Shown here piece after piece: positions 17,571-26,578 of a DNA stretch of 64,000 nucleotides. This DNA comes from Flavobacteriales bacterium. GTDB taxonomy: Bacteria; Bacteroidota; Bacteroidia; Flavobacteriales_F; PHOS-HE28. Every line of letters begins with the position of its first letter. Position 1 is the first letter of the stretch. The position numbers were made by a program, and so were the translations under genes. The stretch lies in NCBI GenBank assembly GCA_016710965.1, contig JADJTW010000008.1:62001-126000 (forward strand), read 5' to 3'. A model generated the notes under the pieces. That model worked only from the letters and a program-made list of their open reading frames with translations. It was not told the DNA's origin and made no database searches.

Positions 17571-17659
17571 GGCGCGTCATCACCAAGACGATGTTGATGC
17601 CTGAACGTGCCCTGTCCGGAGCGGATCGGCAGGCCCGGATACATTTACCAGCCTCACCG

Positions 17660-19345
17660 ATGCTACGCGCGCTTCTCCTGCTCCCGCTCTTCATTGCCGC
17701 CTGCTCATCGCCGGAGCCCGCACGCGAACGCAAGACTCCTTCGGGCAGGTGCTACGGCGGCGTCTTCAATGCGAATGAGAGCGAGGAAGTCAGCAGCCTG
17801 TTCCCGCTGAGCCTTACGCAAGCTGCCTCGCAGCGCGTTGCAGCGCAGGTGTACGAAGGGCTCGTCCGTCTCGATCAGCGCGACCTCTCGGTGGTCCCGT
17901 CCCTGGCCGAAACATGGAGCGTGGATGCGACAGGTACCGAGTACACCTTCAAGCTGCGCCAAGGTGTGCTCTTCCACGATGATGCGTGCTTCCCCGAAGG
18001 CCGAGGACGCGAACTGCGCGCGGCTGACGTGGTGTACTGCTTCACCCGCATTTGCACCAATGCCCCGGAGAACAAGATGTTCTGGTTGCTGCAAGACCGT
18101 CTGGCAGGCGCCAACCTGCACTACGCCGGCGAAAGCCCCGCGGGAGTGAAGGGCGTTCAGGCCCTCGATGATCTTACTGTGCGCTTCCTGCTCACCAGCC
18201 CCTGGCCCGGCTTCCTCCAAGTACTGGCGCATCAGGGCTGCTGGATCTATCCGGCCGAACTGGTATCGCACTACGGTGCTGACGCACTTTGGCACATGGT
18301 GGGCACGGGCGCCTTCCGCGTGCGCGGCTTCACGCGCAATGAGGCGATGGTGCTCGAGCGCAACCCCAAGTACTGGCGCACGGACGAGGATGGGGCGCCC
18401 CTTCCCTATCTCGATGCACTTCGCTACACATTCGTGGCCGACAAGCTCGAAGAGCTCGCGGCCTTCGAGAAAGGAAGCCTGAGCATTATCTACGAACTAC
18501 CGGTGGATCGCACGGATGTGATCACAGGCGAGCATGACTACGTGGTGCAGACAACGCCTGCGCTGACCATCCAGTTCTATGGCTTCAATTCGGGCAAACC
18601 TCCCTTCAATGATGTCCGCGTACGACAGGCGTTCTCCCTGGCGATCGATCGACAGATGCTTGTGGACAGCGTGCTCGATGGATTGGCTGTTGCTGCCGAG
18701 CATGGCATAGTGGCAGCCGGGTTCAAGGATTACCCGTACGACACGGTGCCGCGGACCGCATTCGATCCCGAGCGGGCGCGCCATCTCCTTGCAGAGGCCG
18801 GCTATCCCAATGGGCATGGTCTGCCTACGATCTATCTGCAAGTGAACAACAACGGCTTCGGCTACGTGAAGGTGGCGGAGGCGGCACAAGCCATGCTCGT
18901 ACGAGAACTGGGGGCGCGCGTCATCTCCTCCGTGCTTCCTGCCGAGCAGCACTATGACCGTGTTGCGCACGACCAGGCGATGTTCTGGCGCGAGGGCTGG
19001 ATCGCGGACCATCCTGACCCGGAGAATTTCCTCGCGCTCTTCTATGGCCGCAATGCTCCAGCCGACACCGCCAAACCCTCGTATTTGAACAGCACCCGAT
19101 ACCATAACGCAGAATTCGATTCGCTCTTCGCTCTAGCCCTGCGCACGAGCGATACCAGGAAACGCATGGGGCTGATGGCGGATGCGGAACGCAGGCTCAT
19201 GGAGGATGCCGTGGTGGCACCGCTCTACCACGAACGGTCCGTGCGGCTCTTGCAGCGCTGGGTACGCGACATGCCCATCAATGGCATGGAGTACCGTGAC
19301 ATGAGCATCGTGTGGTTCGATCCTGCGGCGCGAAGCGGGCGGTAG
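17660..19345 (+). CDS. ABC-type oligopeptide/solute-binding lipoprotein (SBP family 5)
   Basis: About 561 residues from ATG 17660, which gives MLRALLLLPLFIAACSS, a lipobox with Cys15 lipidated. A longer open frame from 17495 has no signal-like start. Family 5 features are AETWSVDATGTEYTFKLRQGV, the VGTGAFRV segment, ERNPKYWR, and the DVRVRQAFSLAIDRQ helix. These proteins bind peptides, nickel or other solutes for an ABC importer. No permease or ATPase is nearby, so the substrate is unknown and the partner transporter must be elsewhere. The last codons are convergent with the next gene, four bases apart. Confidence 0.88.
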   Translation: MLRALLLLPLFIAACSSPEPARERKTPSGRCYGGVFNANESEEVSSLFPLSLTQAASQRVAAQVYEGLVRLDQRDLSVVPSLAETWSVDATGTEYTFKLRQGVLFHDDACFPEGRGRELRAADVVYCFTRICTNAPENKMFWLLQDRLAGANLHYAGESPAGVKGVQALDDLTVRFLLTSPWPGFLQVLAHQGCWIYPAELVSHYGADALWHMVGTGAFRVRGFTRNEAMVLERNPKYWRTDEDGAPLPYLDALRYTFVADKLEELAAFEKGSLSIIYELPVDRTDVITGEHDYVVQTTPALTIQFYGFNSGKPPFNDVRVRQAFSLAIDRQMLVDSVLDGLAVAAEHGIVAAGFKDYPYDTVPRTAFDPERARHLLAEAGYPNGHGLPTIYLQVNNNGFGYVKVAEAAQAMLVRELGARVISSVLPAEQHYDRVAHDQAMFWREGWIADHPDPENFLALFYGRNAPADTAKPSYLNSTRYHNAEFDSLFALALRTSDTRKRMGLMADAERRLMEDAVVAPLYHERSVRLLQRWVRDMPINGMEYRDMSIVWFDPAARSGR

Positions 19346-19348
19346 CGA

Positions 19349-20068
19349 TCAAACCTGCGCCCGGATGACTTCGTACGCCATCTGCTTGGCCAGAGGCATG
19401 TAGGTTTCGATGTGCGGCAAGCCCAGCTCGCACTCGAAGGCGAACACGGCCGGATTGGGCAACTGCCTGTGATCACGGATGAGATCCATCTTGATCTGTT
19501 CGAATCCGCGACCGATGCCTACGGAGTAAGTGCTCACATAACGAGTGCGAACGTGGAGCGCGCCGGCATCGGGGTCAGGTGCCCGCAACAGCGGCACACT
19601 GTAGGAATAGGCGCGCGCTTCCCGGCCCATACGCAGCAGCAACCAGCCCTCCTGCCTGGCCAATGGCAACAGGCCGACCGGGGCGAATTGTATCCGCGCC
19701 GCGAGCTCCATGCGAAGCTGGCTGCCTCGTTGCAGCGCGTGGTTCAGGCGGGGCATCGCCAGGTCGATCACTTCATCGACCACCGCCAGCCATCGGTCAT
19801 TGGTGAGGGGCTCGTGGACAGCCTGTCCGCTTGTTGCATCGAAGCCCTGCAGCTCTCCGCCCAGGGTGCGCGCAAGGGACAGCTTAGTATCGCGCAGCCG
19901 TCGCAACTCCTCCAGGTGGTCATGCAGATCGATCAGATAGGGATACAATTTGCGCTCGCTGAAGCGCGCATTCACCCGCTGCAGGTAGCCGAGCAACAGG
20001 TATTGCTTGAGCTCCAGGTCGAGAGCTGGACGGCTTACCCAGTCTCGCGGAAGGCCGGTCGGTTCCAT
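19349..20068 (-). CDS. Conserved-looking hypothetical protein (239 aa)
   Basis: The real start is ATG 20068 (MEPTGLPRDW). The frame stays open to 20764, but that part only mirrors the OmpA gene on the other strand. The protein has a helical first half (LELKQYLLLGYLQRVNARF, KLYPYLIDLHDHLEELRRL) and a mixed second half. No signal peptide or membrane helix is seen, so it is probably cytoplasmic. I recognise no named family. It is divergent from the OmpA lipoprotein gene with 109 bases between starts, and TATTTTTG at 20098-20105 fits a Bacteroidota -7 promoter element for it. Confidence 0.65.
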   Translation of the reverse strand: MEPTGLPRDWVSRPALDLELKQYLLLGYLQRVNARFSERKLYPYLIDLHDHLEELRRLRDTKLSLARTLGGELQGFDATSGQAVHEPLTNDRWLAVVDEVIDLAMPRLNHALQRGSQLRMELAARIQFAPVGLLPLARQEGWLLLRMGREARAYSYSVPLLRAPDPDAGALHVRTRYVSTYSVGIGRGFEQIKMDLIRDHRQLPNPAVFAFECELGLPHIETYMPLAKQMAYEVIRAQV

Positions 20069-20097
20069 GGTCGATGTGTGCAACTGAACGTGTTGTT

Positions 20098-20105
20098 CAA
20101 AAATA
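20098..20105 (-). promoter_or_regulatory. Possible Bacteroidota -7 promoter element (TATTTTTG)
   Basis: Read on the minus strand, the bases match TAnnTTTG, the -7 consensus of Bacteroidota primary sigma promoters. They lie 30 bases before the start codon at 20068. No TTG is seen at the usual -33 spacing, so support is partial. Confidence 0.35.
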
Positions 20106-20177
20106 ATGTTGCACCAAAGCCGTGCCGCACGCGGTGCGACAGCACCTTTGAACACCCCTACCAACCGACCATCAGCC

Positions 20178-21152
20178 ATGTTCCTTCCCAAGCATTCCGC
20201 AGCGGCGATAATCCTGTGCAGCGCTCTCCTGGCCGCGTGCGTCCCCGCTCGCAAGTACGAGGAGGCGAAGACCCGCGCCGATACGATGCAGGCCGAGGTG
20301 GACGTGGCCAATGCCAAGGCCCGCGATGCGCAGGCCGCTCTTGATGAAATGCGCTCCGAAAGCGAGGAGATCCACAAACGGCTCACGCGGCTGCAACAGG
20401 ACACTTCCGTCCTGGGCACATCACTGAGGCAGATGACCGGGCAGTACGACAAGATCAACAACCTGAACAACGAGCTGCTGGACAAATACAACAAGCTCCT
20501 TGCTGGTGACCGCAGCGAGAACCGAAAGCTCCTCACCGATCTGGAGGCGCTGCGGCTCGACCTGCTGAACAAGGAGGACTCCCTGGGAGCGCTCGCAGGA
20601 CGGATCAAAGCCAAGGAGACTGCCTTGGCCGAACGTGAAGCAACGCTTGCTGAACTACAGGCCGAACTGGCCGCGAAGGATGCCGCCATGCGCTCCTTGA
20701 AGGACCGTGTGAGCGCCGCGCTCACAGGCTTCGAAGGCAAGGGCCTTACTGTTGAGCAGCGCAACGGACGTATTTACGTGAGCATGGAGAACAAGCTGCT
20801 CTTCCCCAGTGGTAGCGCTGTGGTGGATGCAAAAGGAAAGGATGCATTGAGCAAGCTGGCCAAGGCCATCGAGAACGAAAAAGACCTGAGCATTCTGGTT
20901 GAAGGCCACACGGATACAGACAAGATCCAACCAGGCAGCGCATACAAGGACAATTGGGACCTGAGCGTGATGCGGGCCACCAGCGTGGTGCGCATACTGC
21001 AAGAAAGCAGTCGCGTAGATCCTGTGCGGGTCACCGCCGCAGGCAGGGGCGAATACATCCCTGTGGATGCGAACGACAAGGCGAAGAACCGCCGGATCGA
21101 AGTGATCCTATCGCCCGATCTCTCGGAGCTGTACAAGCTCGTGAAGGAGTAA
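20178..21152 (+). CDS. OmpA-family lipoprotein with coiled-coil stalk
   Basis: About 324 residues from ATG 20178 (MFLPKHSAAAIILCSALLAAC), a lipoprotein signal with lipobox LLAAC. A long coiled coil (residues ~25-190) leads to a C-terminal OmpA domain. There, LLFPSGSAVVDAKGKDAL, ILVEGHTDTD and VTAAGRGEYIPVDANDKAKNRRIEVIL carry the peptidoglycan-contacting Asp and Arg positions of the fold. It probably anchors the outer membrane to peptidoglycan. The 72 bases upstream in the same frame lack signal character. It is convergent with the next gene at six bases. Confidence 0.92.
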   Translation: MFLPKHSAAAIILCSALLAACVPARKYEEAKTRADTMQAEVDVANAKARDAQAALDEMRSESEEIHKRLTRLQQDTSVLGTSLRQMTGQYDKINNLNNELLDKYNKLLAGDRSENRKLLTDLEALRLDLLNKEDSLGALAGRIKAKETALAEREATLAELQAELAAKDAAMRSLKDRVSAALTGFEGKGLTVEQRNGRIYVSMENKLLFPSGSAVVDAKGKDALSKLAKAIENEKDLSILVEGHTDTDKIQPGSAYKDNWDLSVMRATSVVRILQESSRVDPVRVTAAGRGEYIPVDANDKAKNRRIEVILSPDLSELYKLVKE

Positions 21153-21158
21153 TCCCCT

Positions 21159-21575
21159 TTACGAGAGAGAAGGCTGCGGCAGTGATTCCGTGAGCCACTT
21201 GCGCGCATCGGCCTCCTCGAGGAAGACCACGGTCTCGTTCGCACGCGGATGGTAGCGGAAGTAGATGTTGGCCAACCGCTCATTGAACGGGCTTTGCGCA
21301 GCAAGCGCTAGCCTGCGCGCGAGCCCGCATCCGCCGTTCGCCTCATGGTGATCGACGGCCAGCACGTTCAATTCGAAATCGACTTCCGGGGGAAGCACGG
21401 CAAGCACGTCCAACTCCTCCGTACGGCACAGCGCGCGCTTGGCATGTACCAGTTCGCCCAGCCCGGCCAGGTCCAACTTCACATCCGGCTTGAACCGAAC
21501 CTCGACCACGTTGCCCGGTACACGCTCGAGCGTGGCAAGGCGGGTCTCGATCAGGGTGGGATGTTCCTTTTCCAT
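21159..21575 (-). CDS. Small protein of unknown function, possibly STAS/SEC14-like fold
   Basis: 138 residues from ATG 21575 (MEKEHPTLIETR); an open frame to 21644 adds Arg-rich codons that do not look native. It reads as alternating strands and helices (VVEVRFKPDVKLDLAGLGEL, LDVLAVLPPEVDFELNVLAV, ETVVFLEEADARKWL). The pattern recalls small Bacteroidota proteins with a STAS- or SEC14-like fold, but I cannot assign a family securely. It has no signal peptide. It is convergent with the OmpA lipoprotein gene. Confidence 0.6.
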   Translation of the reverse strand: MEKEHPTLIETRLATLERVPGNVVEVRFKPDVKLDLAGLGELVHAKRALCRTEELDVLAVLPPEVDFELNVLAVDHHEANGGCGLARRLALAAQSPFNERLANIYFRYHPRANETVVFLEEADARKWLTESLPQPSLS

Positions 21576-21717
21576 GCCGCGAAGGTCGCTGTAACGCGCG
21601 CATGCTGACGCCGTGCTCCGGCTTCGTAAACCCCTCATTGGCAAGTATTAACGCCATAGGCAGCGGTACTGGCTACCTCACTGGTCATCGCATTGCCGCC
21701 CAATCCAACGACGACCA

Positions 21718-22351
21718 TGAAACGACTCTTGCTATTTGTCCTTCCTGCCCACCGTCATTCTGCGCGACAAGGGCATGCGGGCAGTCAACCATGTGCAGGA
21801 TGCATCCTGCGGGAATACCTCCAGTACTGTTCTGGTCTCAGTCCGGGGCGGTCTGGCACCATACGCATTTGCGTGGTCGCCCGCTACTACCAGCGGGCAG
21901 GGCATCTCATCCAACAGCGCACTCGCTCAGGCGTACTCGGTTTCCATCACCGAGGGCCATGCGAATGAACTGGTAATGGATGCCGAGATCGTCTCTCCGC
22001 CGGATCTGTTCCCTTCGGTGGCTGTAGCAAACCCGGCTTGGTCCTGATAGAGCGCCTGCGATGGCGCTACCATTCCTGGTGTTGATGACGGAGATGGGCG
22101 TCGGCGTCCGTGAGCGTGCCAGTCGCATGAGCGTGCAACCGAACCCGGTTCGCGATCGGCTCGTTGCTGAATTGCCCGAAGGCACGCATGCCGTGGAGAT
22201 CATCTCCATGGATGGCCGGTTGCCATACCGTACTTCGTCACGCAGCACCGCATTGCGCATCGACACGATCAGCCTGACGGTGGGAGCGTATTTGCAGCGG
22301 GCGACGCAGGTGGACGGCATTATCTCGGTAGAGCCGTTCATGAAGCATTAA
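21718..22351 (+). pseudogene. Decayed T9SS-secreted protein (signal start, SprB-like repeat and type A sorting domain)
   Basis: ATG 21718 opens with MKRLLLFVLPA, a signal-peptide start, then loses frame. The +1 frame carries GGLAPYAFAWSPATTSG and a later YSVSITEG, the wording of an SprB-type repeat. After a further break, 22112-22351 reads MSVQPNPVRDRLVAELPEG to the end, a type A sorting domain whose last strands are altered (AYLQRATQVDG). No continuous frame joins the pieces and most of a normal secreted protein is missing, so this is a remnant. From 22352 to 22631 I see no gene. Confidence 0.7.
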
Positions 22352-22631
22352 CGTTCGATAACAGATCGCTTGGGGACGTGGACAGAAGAGGCCGCCTTTT
22401 CGCGTTTCATTCAGCGATCGCAAAGGGGTGCTCGTAGAAATGCCACTCGGTCCGACGAAGGGGTTGAACTCCCGGACCGAATAGGTGATGCGCCCGACCG
22501 AGAGGTATGAGGCCCCGCTCAACCTCTCGCCAGCGCTGTCCAAGAGCTCCCTGGTGCTTTACCCGCATGTCTTCAGTCCTCTAGTTTCGGCGCATCGATA
22601 GCGTCGGACGAACAACACAAGACAGCCAGGA

Positions 22632-25600
22632 ATGAGGATCAGGGAAGCCATGCTCGGCGTCGCGCTCGCGATGAGCGCTTTGACCGCTTCAGCGCAGACG
22701 AGTTCACAACGTGCAGCTGTGCAATTGAGCGCCACCGTTCAGGCATCGCCTGCACGCATCACCCTTGCATGGACCTCGATCGCGAGCACCACGAGCATTA
22801 CCATCTATCGAAAGCTGAAGACGGCGACGTCCTGGGGCAGTGTACTGGCCACACCGGCAACGAGCGCCCTAACCTATGCGGACAATACAGCGAGCGTAGG
22901 AACAGCATACGAGTACAAGGTGGTGCGCGTGGCAGGAGGCGTAACGGGCACGGGATACATCTGCGCGGGTATCGAAGTATCGCCGATCGACTATCGCGGC
23001 AAACTGCTGCTCCTGGTGGATAACACGTTCAGCACCTCATTATCCGCGGAGCTTACTACTCTGCGCAATGACCTGCGTGCTGACGGCTGGGCTGTGGTGC
23101 GCACCGATCTCGCGCGCACAGCAAGCGTGGCCAGCGTGCGCAACACCATCATTGCCCAGTACAATGCCGATCCCGCGAACGTAAAAGCCGTCTTCATCAT
23201 CGGCCACCTCGCGGTCCCATACTCCGGCAACATCAACCCCGACGGGCATAGCGAGCACTTAGGCGCGTGGCCCTGCGACGGCTACTACGGCGAACTGAAC
23301 GGCACATGGACGGATGCCACGGTGAACAATGCTGGTGCTTCGCGAACTGAGAACCGCAATATCCCTGGCGATGGCAAGTTCGACCAGAGCGCCTTCCCGA
23401 ACGCGCTGGAACTGCAAGTAGGGCGTGTGGACATGTATGACATGCCGGCCTTCAGCTTGAATGAGACCGAGCTTACACGATCCTACTTGAACAAATTGCA
23501 CGGGTTCAAGATGAAATACTGGACACCGACGGCACGTGGACTTGTGTTCGACAATCTGCAATGGGTGAGCAATCCGCTCGCAGCAAGCGCGTGGCGGAAC
23601 ATCCCCGCCCTCGTGGGTGCCGCCAACACCACGGCCGCCAACCAGGGCGGAACGCTCTTCCATCAATTGGTGGACGACCAAAGCTACCTCTGGACCTATA
23701 GCAGTGGCGGTGGCCTTCAAGCCTACGTAGGCAGCACCCTCACCTACAATGGCGCCGACCGGGTTGGCACCACCCAGGATTTCGCCACCACTTCCTCCAC
23801 AGGAGGCGTGTTCAACATGAGCTTCGGCAGCTACTTCGGCGATTGGGACAACAAGAACAACTTCCTGCGCGCGCCGCTCGCCAGCGGATACGCCCTTACC
23901 AACTGCTGGGCGGCCATTCCTGCGTGGTACTTCCACCACATGTCATTGGGCGAGAACATCGGCTACAGCACGCTCACGAGCATGAACAACACCAGCCTGT
24001 ACACGCCGCTCACCGACGGCTGGCAGAGCACCATGGGCAAAACGCATCTGGCCTTGATGGGGGACCCGTCCTTGCGCTTGAAATACCTCGTCGCGCCATC
24101 GAATCTCACGGTGAGCAATAGCGGAGGCGTCGCTTCCTTCAGTTGGAATCCGGCCACCGAAACCGTGAGCGGTTATCATCTCTACCGCGTCGATGGCTCC
24201 ACCGGGGCCATCACCCGCCTGACCAACTCGCTGGTCACGGCGACCACGTACATGAACGTTGCCATTCCTTATGCTGCGAACATGGAATACATGGTACGCG
24301 CCGTGAAACTGCAGACCGAGCCGAGCGGCAGCTACTACAACCTTTCCTTGGGGGCCTTCTACACCACCCCCGCCGGCGCCGTTGCCGATTGCCTGGGCGT
24401 GAGCGGTGGTTCCGCGCTGCCCGGCACTCCGTGCAACGATGGCAACCCCTGCACGATCAACGACACTTGGACCACCGGCTGCCAATGCGTTGGCACGGCC
24501 ATGAGCGTGAGCACCGCGCTCACCGCCGCTGGGCCAACTTCCTTCTGCACCGGAGGGAGCGTTGTGCTTAGCGCTGCTACCGGAACCGGGTACAGCTACG
24601 TGTGGTATCGCAACGGCACGATCATCAGCGGTGCTGCGAGCAGCAGCTACACGGCTACGCTCGCCGGCAACTACACTGCGGCGATCGCAAGCAACGGTTG
24701 CACTACGACGACAACAGCGGCCACCGTGACAGTTTCTTCAGTCCCAGCTGCAAGCATCACTGCTGGCGGCTCCACCACGTTCTGCGGTGGCGGAAGTGTT
24801 ACGCTGACCACCGGAACCGGCACAGGCTACACCTATGCTTGGAAGCGGAACGGCACGACGATCAGCGGCGCAACTGCGAACAGCTATTCGGCGACGCAGG
24901 CTGGCAGCTATACGGTGACCATTACGAGCGGGGGGTGCTCCAGCACTTCGGCTGCAACCACGGTGACCGTGACCGGCGCGCCGACGGCTACGATCACCGC
25001 AGCCAGTGCTACAGGCTTTTGCACCGGGGGCAGCACCGTACTGAGCGCAAATACCGGAACGGGATACGCCTACACCTGGAAACGCAATGGCAGCACGATC
25101 AGTGGCGCCACGAGCAGCAACTACACCGCAACACTAGCCGGCAGCTACACGGTAACGATCGGAAGCGGTGGCTGCTCCACCACTTCAGCGGCTACCACAG
25201 TAACCGTCAACGCACTTCCGACGGCCACCATCAGCGTCAGCGCAACATCGATATGCCCAGGCAATAACGCGTTGATAAGCGCTTCCACCGGAACCGGCTA
25301 TACGTACACGTGGAAGCGGAACGGAACGGTCATCAGCGGCGCCACGCAAAGCACCTATGCTGCGACCACTGCGGGCAGCTACACAGTTACGGTAAGCAAT
25401 GGTGGTTGCAGTGCCACTTCGACTGCAACCGTCATTTCCATGCTTAGCGCACCTGTGGTCAGTTCCAGTGCTTCGCCAGCTACAGGCACGGTTTCGGCGA
25501 CCGCAACTGGTGGCGCTGCACCTTACAGCTACCTATGGAATACCGTTCCCGCGCAGACCACGGCCACCGCCAACGTGACCACCAGCGGCTCATACACCGT

Positions 25601-26504
25601 TACGGTGAATGGCAGCAATGGCTGCAGCACAACCAGCACCGTCGCGTACACTTCGGCCGCAGCAGCCACGTGCACCGGCATGCATACCGAAGCCCAGGGC
25701 TCTTGGGGCTCGTCGAACAGCCTGCAATCGGCGTACATGACGGCGAACTTCACCGCTGGCTTCACTTCGCCCAATTACCTCACCATCGGATGCGGAACTC
25801 GCCTGATGCGGTTCACATCGGCGCAATCCATCATTACCGCTCTGCCCACCTACGGGACGACGAACCTGCTGCCGGCAGGCACCTCCGTGAACCCGACGTC
25901 CCCTGGAAACACGCTCGTCGGCCAACTGGTGTCGGCCAAATTGAATGTGCGTTTCGATGAGCTCGATGCCGCTTTCTCTCCATCGGGCATCTTGCTCAAG
26001 AACATGGTCGTCGCATCGGGCACTTATGCCGGCTGGACCGTTCAGCAAGTGATCAATGCCGCCGACCAAGCGATCGGGGGATGCACCACCACCTATTCGC
26101 GATCCTCGCTCAGCAGCGCGCTTACGGCGATCAATAACGGCTACGACCAGCCTGGAGAGAACAGCGGCTACCTCATCTGCCCCGGCACCTCGGGAATGAT
26201 TCTGGAGCCATCTTCCCCTCCATCAATGGTCACTGATGACATGATGGACGCCCTCGTATTCCCGAATCCGACGAGCGGAGCCACGACCATCCTCCTGACT
26301 AGTGGGGATGAGGCGCAGGAGATCGAGATCGACCTGTACTCCATCACCGGCGCTTGGCAAGTCGCATTGTACACCGGCACCGTGGAGGCCGGCATGCAAC
26401 AACGCGTGGACTTCGATGCGTCATCGTATCCGGCAGGGGCATACTACTGCACGATCCGCCAAGGCGATCGGTCGCAGACCTTGCGGTTGATGATCGAACG
26501 ATAA
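22632..26504 (+). CDS. Large T9SS cargo: FN3-like, caspase/gingipain-like region, Ig-like repeats, type A sorting domain
   Basis: 1290 residues with signal peptide MRIREAMLGVALAMSALTASA. Residues ~30-110 are fibronectin-III-like. Residues ~115-470 resemble the alpha/beta part of C25-type peptidases: KLLLLVDNTFSTSL, then VKAVFIIGHLAVPYSG with a candidate His, and later a MSFGSYFGDWD segment. I see no Cys where a gingipain nucleophile would be expected, so activity is doubtful. Residues ~640-1000 hold five ~80-residue repeats built on FCTGGS...TGTGYTYTWKRNGTTISGAT...GSYTVTV. The end (VFPNPTSGATT...) is a T9SS type A sorting domain. The protein is predicted to be secreted or surface bound. Confidence 0.82.
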   Translation: MRIREAMLGVALAMSALTASAQTSSQRAAVQLSATVQASPARITLAWTSIASTTSITIYRKLKTATSWGSVLATPATSALTYADNTASVGTAYEYKVVRVAGGVTGTGYICAGIEVSPIDYRGKLLLLVDNTFSTSLSAELTTLRNDLRADGWAVVRTDLARTASVASVRNTIIAQYNADPANVKAVFIIGHLAVPYSGNINPDGHSEHLGAWPCDGYYGELNGTWTDATVNNAGASRTENRNIPGDGKFDQSAFPNALELQVGRVDMYDMPAFSLNETELTRSYLNKLHGFKMKYWTPTARGLVFDNLQWVSNPLAASAWRNIPALVGAANTTAANQGGTLFHQLVDDQSYLWTYSSGGGLQAYVGSTLTYNGADRVGTTQDFATTSSTGGVFNMSFGSYFGDWDNKNNFLRAPLASGYALTNCWAAIPAWYFHHMSLGENIGYSTLTSMNNTSLYTPLTDGWQSTMGKTHLALMGDPSLRLKYLVAPSNLTVSNSGGVASFSWNPATETVSGYHLYRVDGSTGAITRLTNSLVTATTYMNVAIPYAANMEYMVRAVKLQTEPSGSYYNLSLGAFYTTPAGAVADCLGVSGGSALPGTPCNDGNPCTINDTWTTGCQCVGTAMSVSTALTAAGPTSFCTGGSVVLSAATGTGYSYVWYRNGTIISGAASSSYTATLAGNYTAAIASNGCTTTTTAATVTVSSVPAASITAGGSTTFCGGGSVTLTTGTGTGYTYAWKRNGTTISGATANSYSATQAGSYTVTITSGGCSSTSAATTVTVTGAPTATITAASATGFCTGGSTVLSANTGTGYAYTWKRNGSTISGATSSNYTATLAGSYTVTIGSGGCSTTSAATTVTVNALPTATISVSATSICPGNNALISASTGTGYTYTWKRNGTVISGATQSTYAATTAGSYTVTVSNGGCSATSTATVISMLSAPVVSSSASPATGTVSATATGGAAPYSYLWNTVPAQTTATANVTTSGSYTVTVNGSNGCSTTSTVAYTSAAAATCTGMHTEAQGSWGSSNSLQSAYMTANFTAGFTSPNYLTIGCGTRLMRFTSAQSIITALPTYGTTNLLPAGTSVNPTSPGNTLVGQLVSAKLNVRFDELDAAFSPSGILLKNMVVASGTYAGWTVQQVINAADQAIGGCTTTYSRSSLSSALTAINNGYDQPGENSGYLICPGTSGMILEPSSPPSMVTDDMMDALVFPNPTSGATTILLTSGDEAQEIEIDLYSITGAWQVALYTGTVEAGMQQRVDFDASSYPAGAYYCTIRQGDRSQTLRLMIER

Positions 26505-26546
26505 CGCTCGCGGAACTTCGTTCGGGAAAGATCGAACCATGGTAGG

Positions 26547-26567
26547 TTCGGGGCGTCGAACCCCGAA
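26547..26567. terminator. Stem-loop between two secreted-protein genes
   Basis: TTCGGGG and CCCCGAA form a perfect 7-bp stem with a 7-base loop. It sits 42 bases after the upstream stop and 11 bases before the next ATG (26579). No U-tract follows, so it may be a weak terminator or a 5'-leader hairpin of the YHYH gene. Confidence 0.4.
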
Positions 26568-26578
26568 ACCCAGCCATC

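Noticed and set aside
20069..20764. Upstream extension of the hypothetical protein at 19349 to 471 residues
   Set aside because: The added codons are exactly antisense to the OmpA gene and Ser/Arg/Ala rich with no family likeness; ATG 20068 gives a natural start.
22360..22560. Minus-strand frame with NPFVGPSG and RSLNETRKGGLF wording
   Set aside because: Short frames of this kind recur in many genomes as non-coding sequence. Nothing here supports a protein, and no tRNA fold could be drawn with confidence.
24500..25480. CRISPR-like regular repeats
   Set aside because: The ~240-base periodicity is that of coding Ig-like protein repeats, with diverged copies and no spacers.
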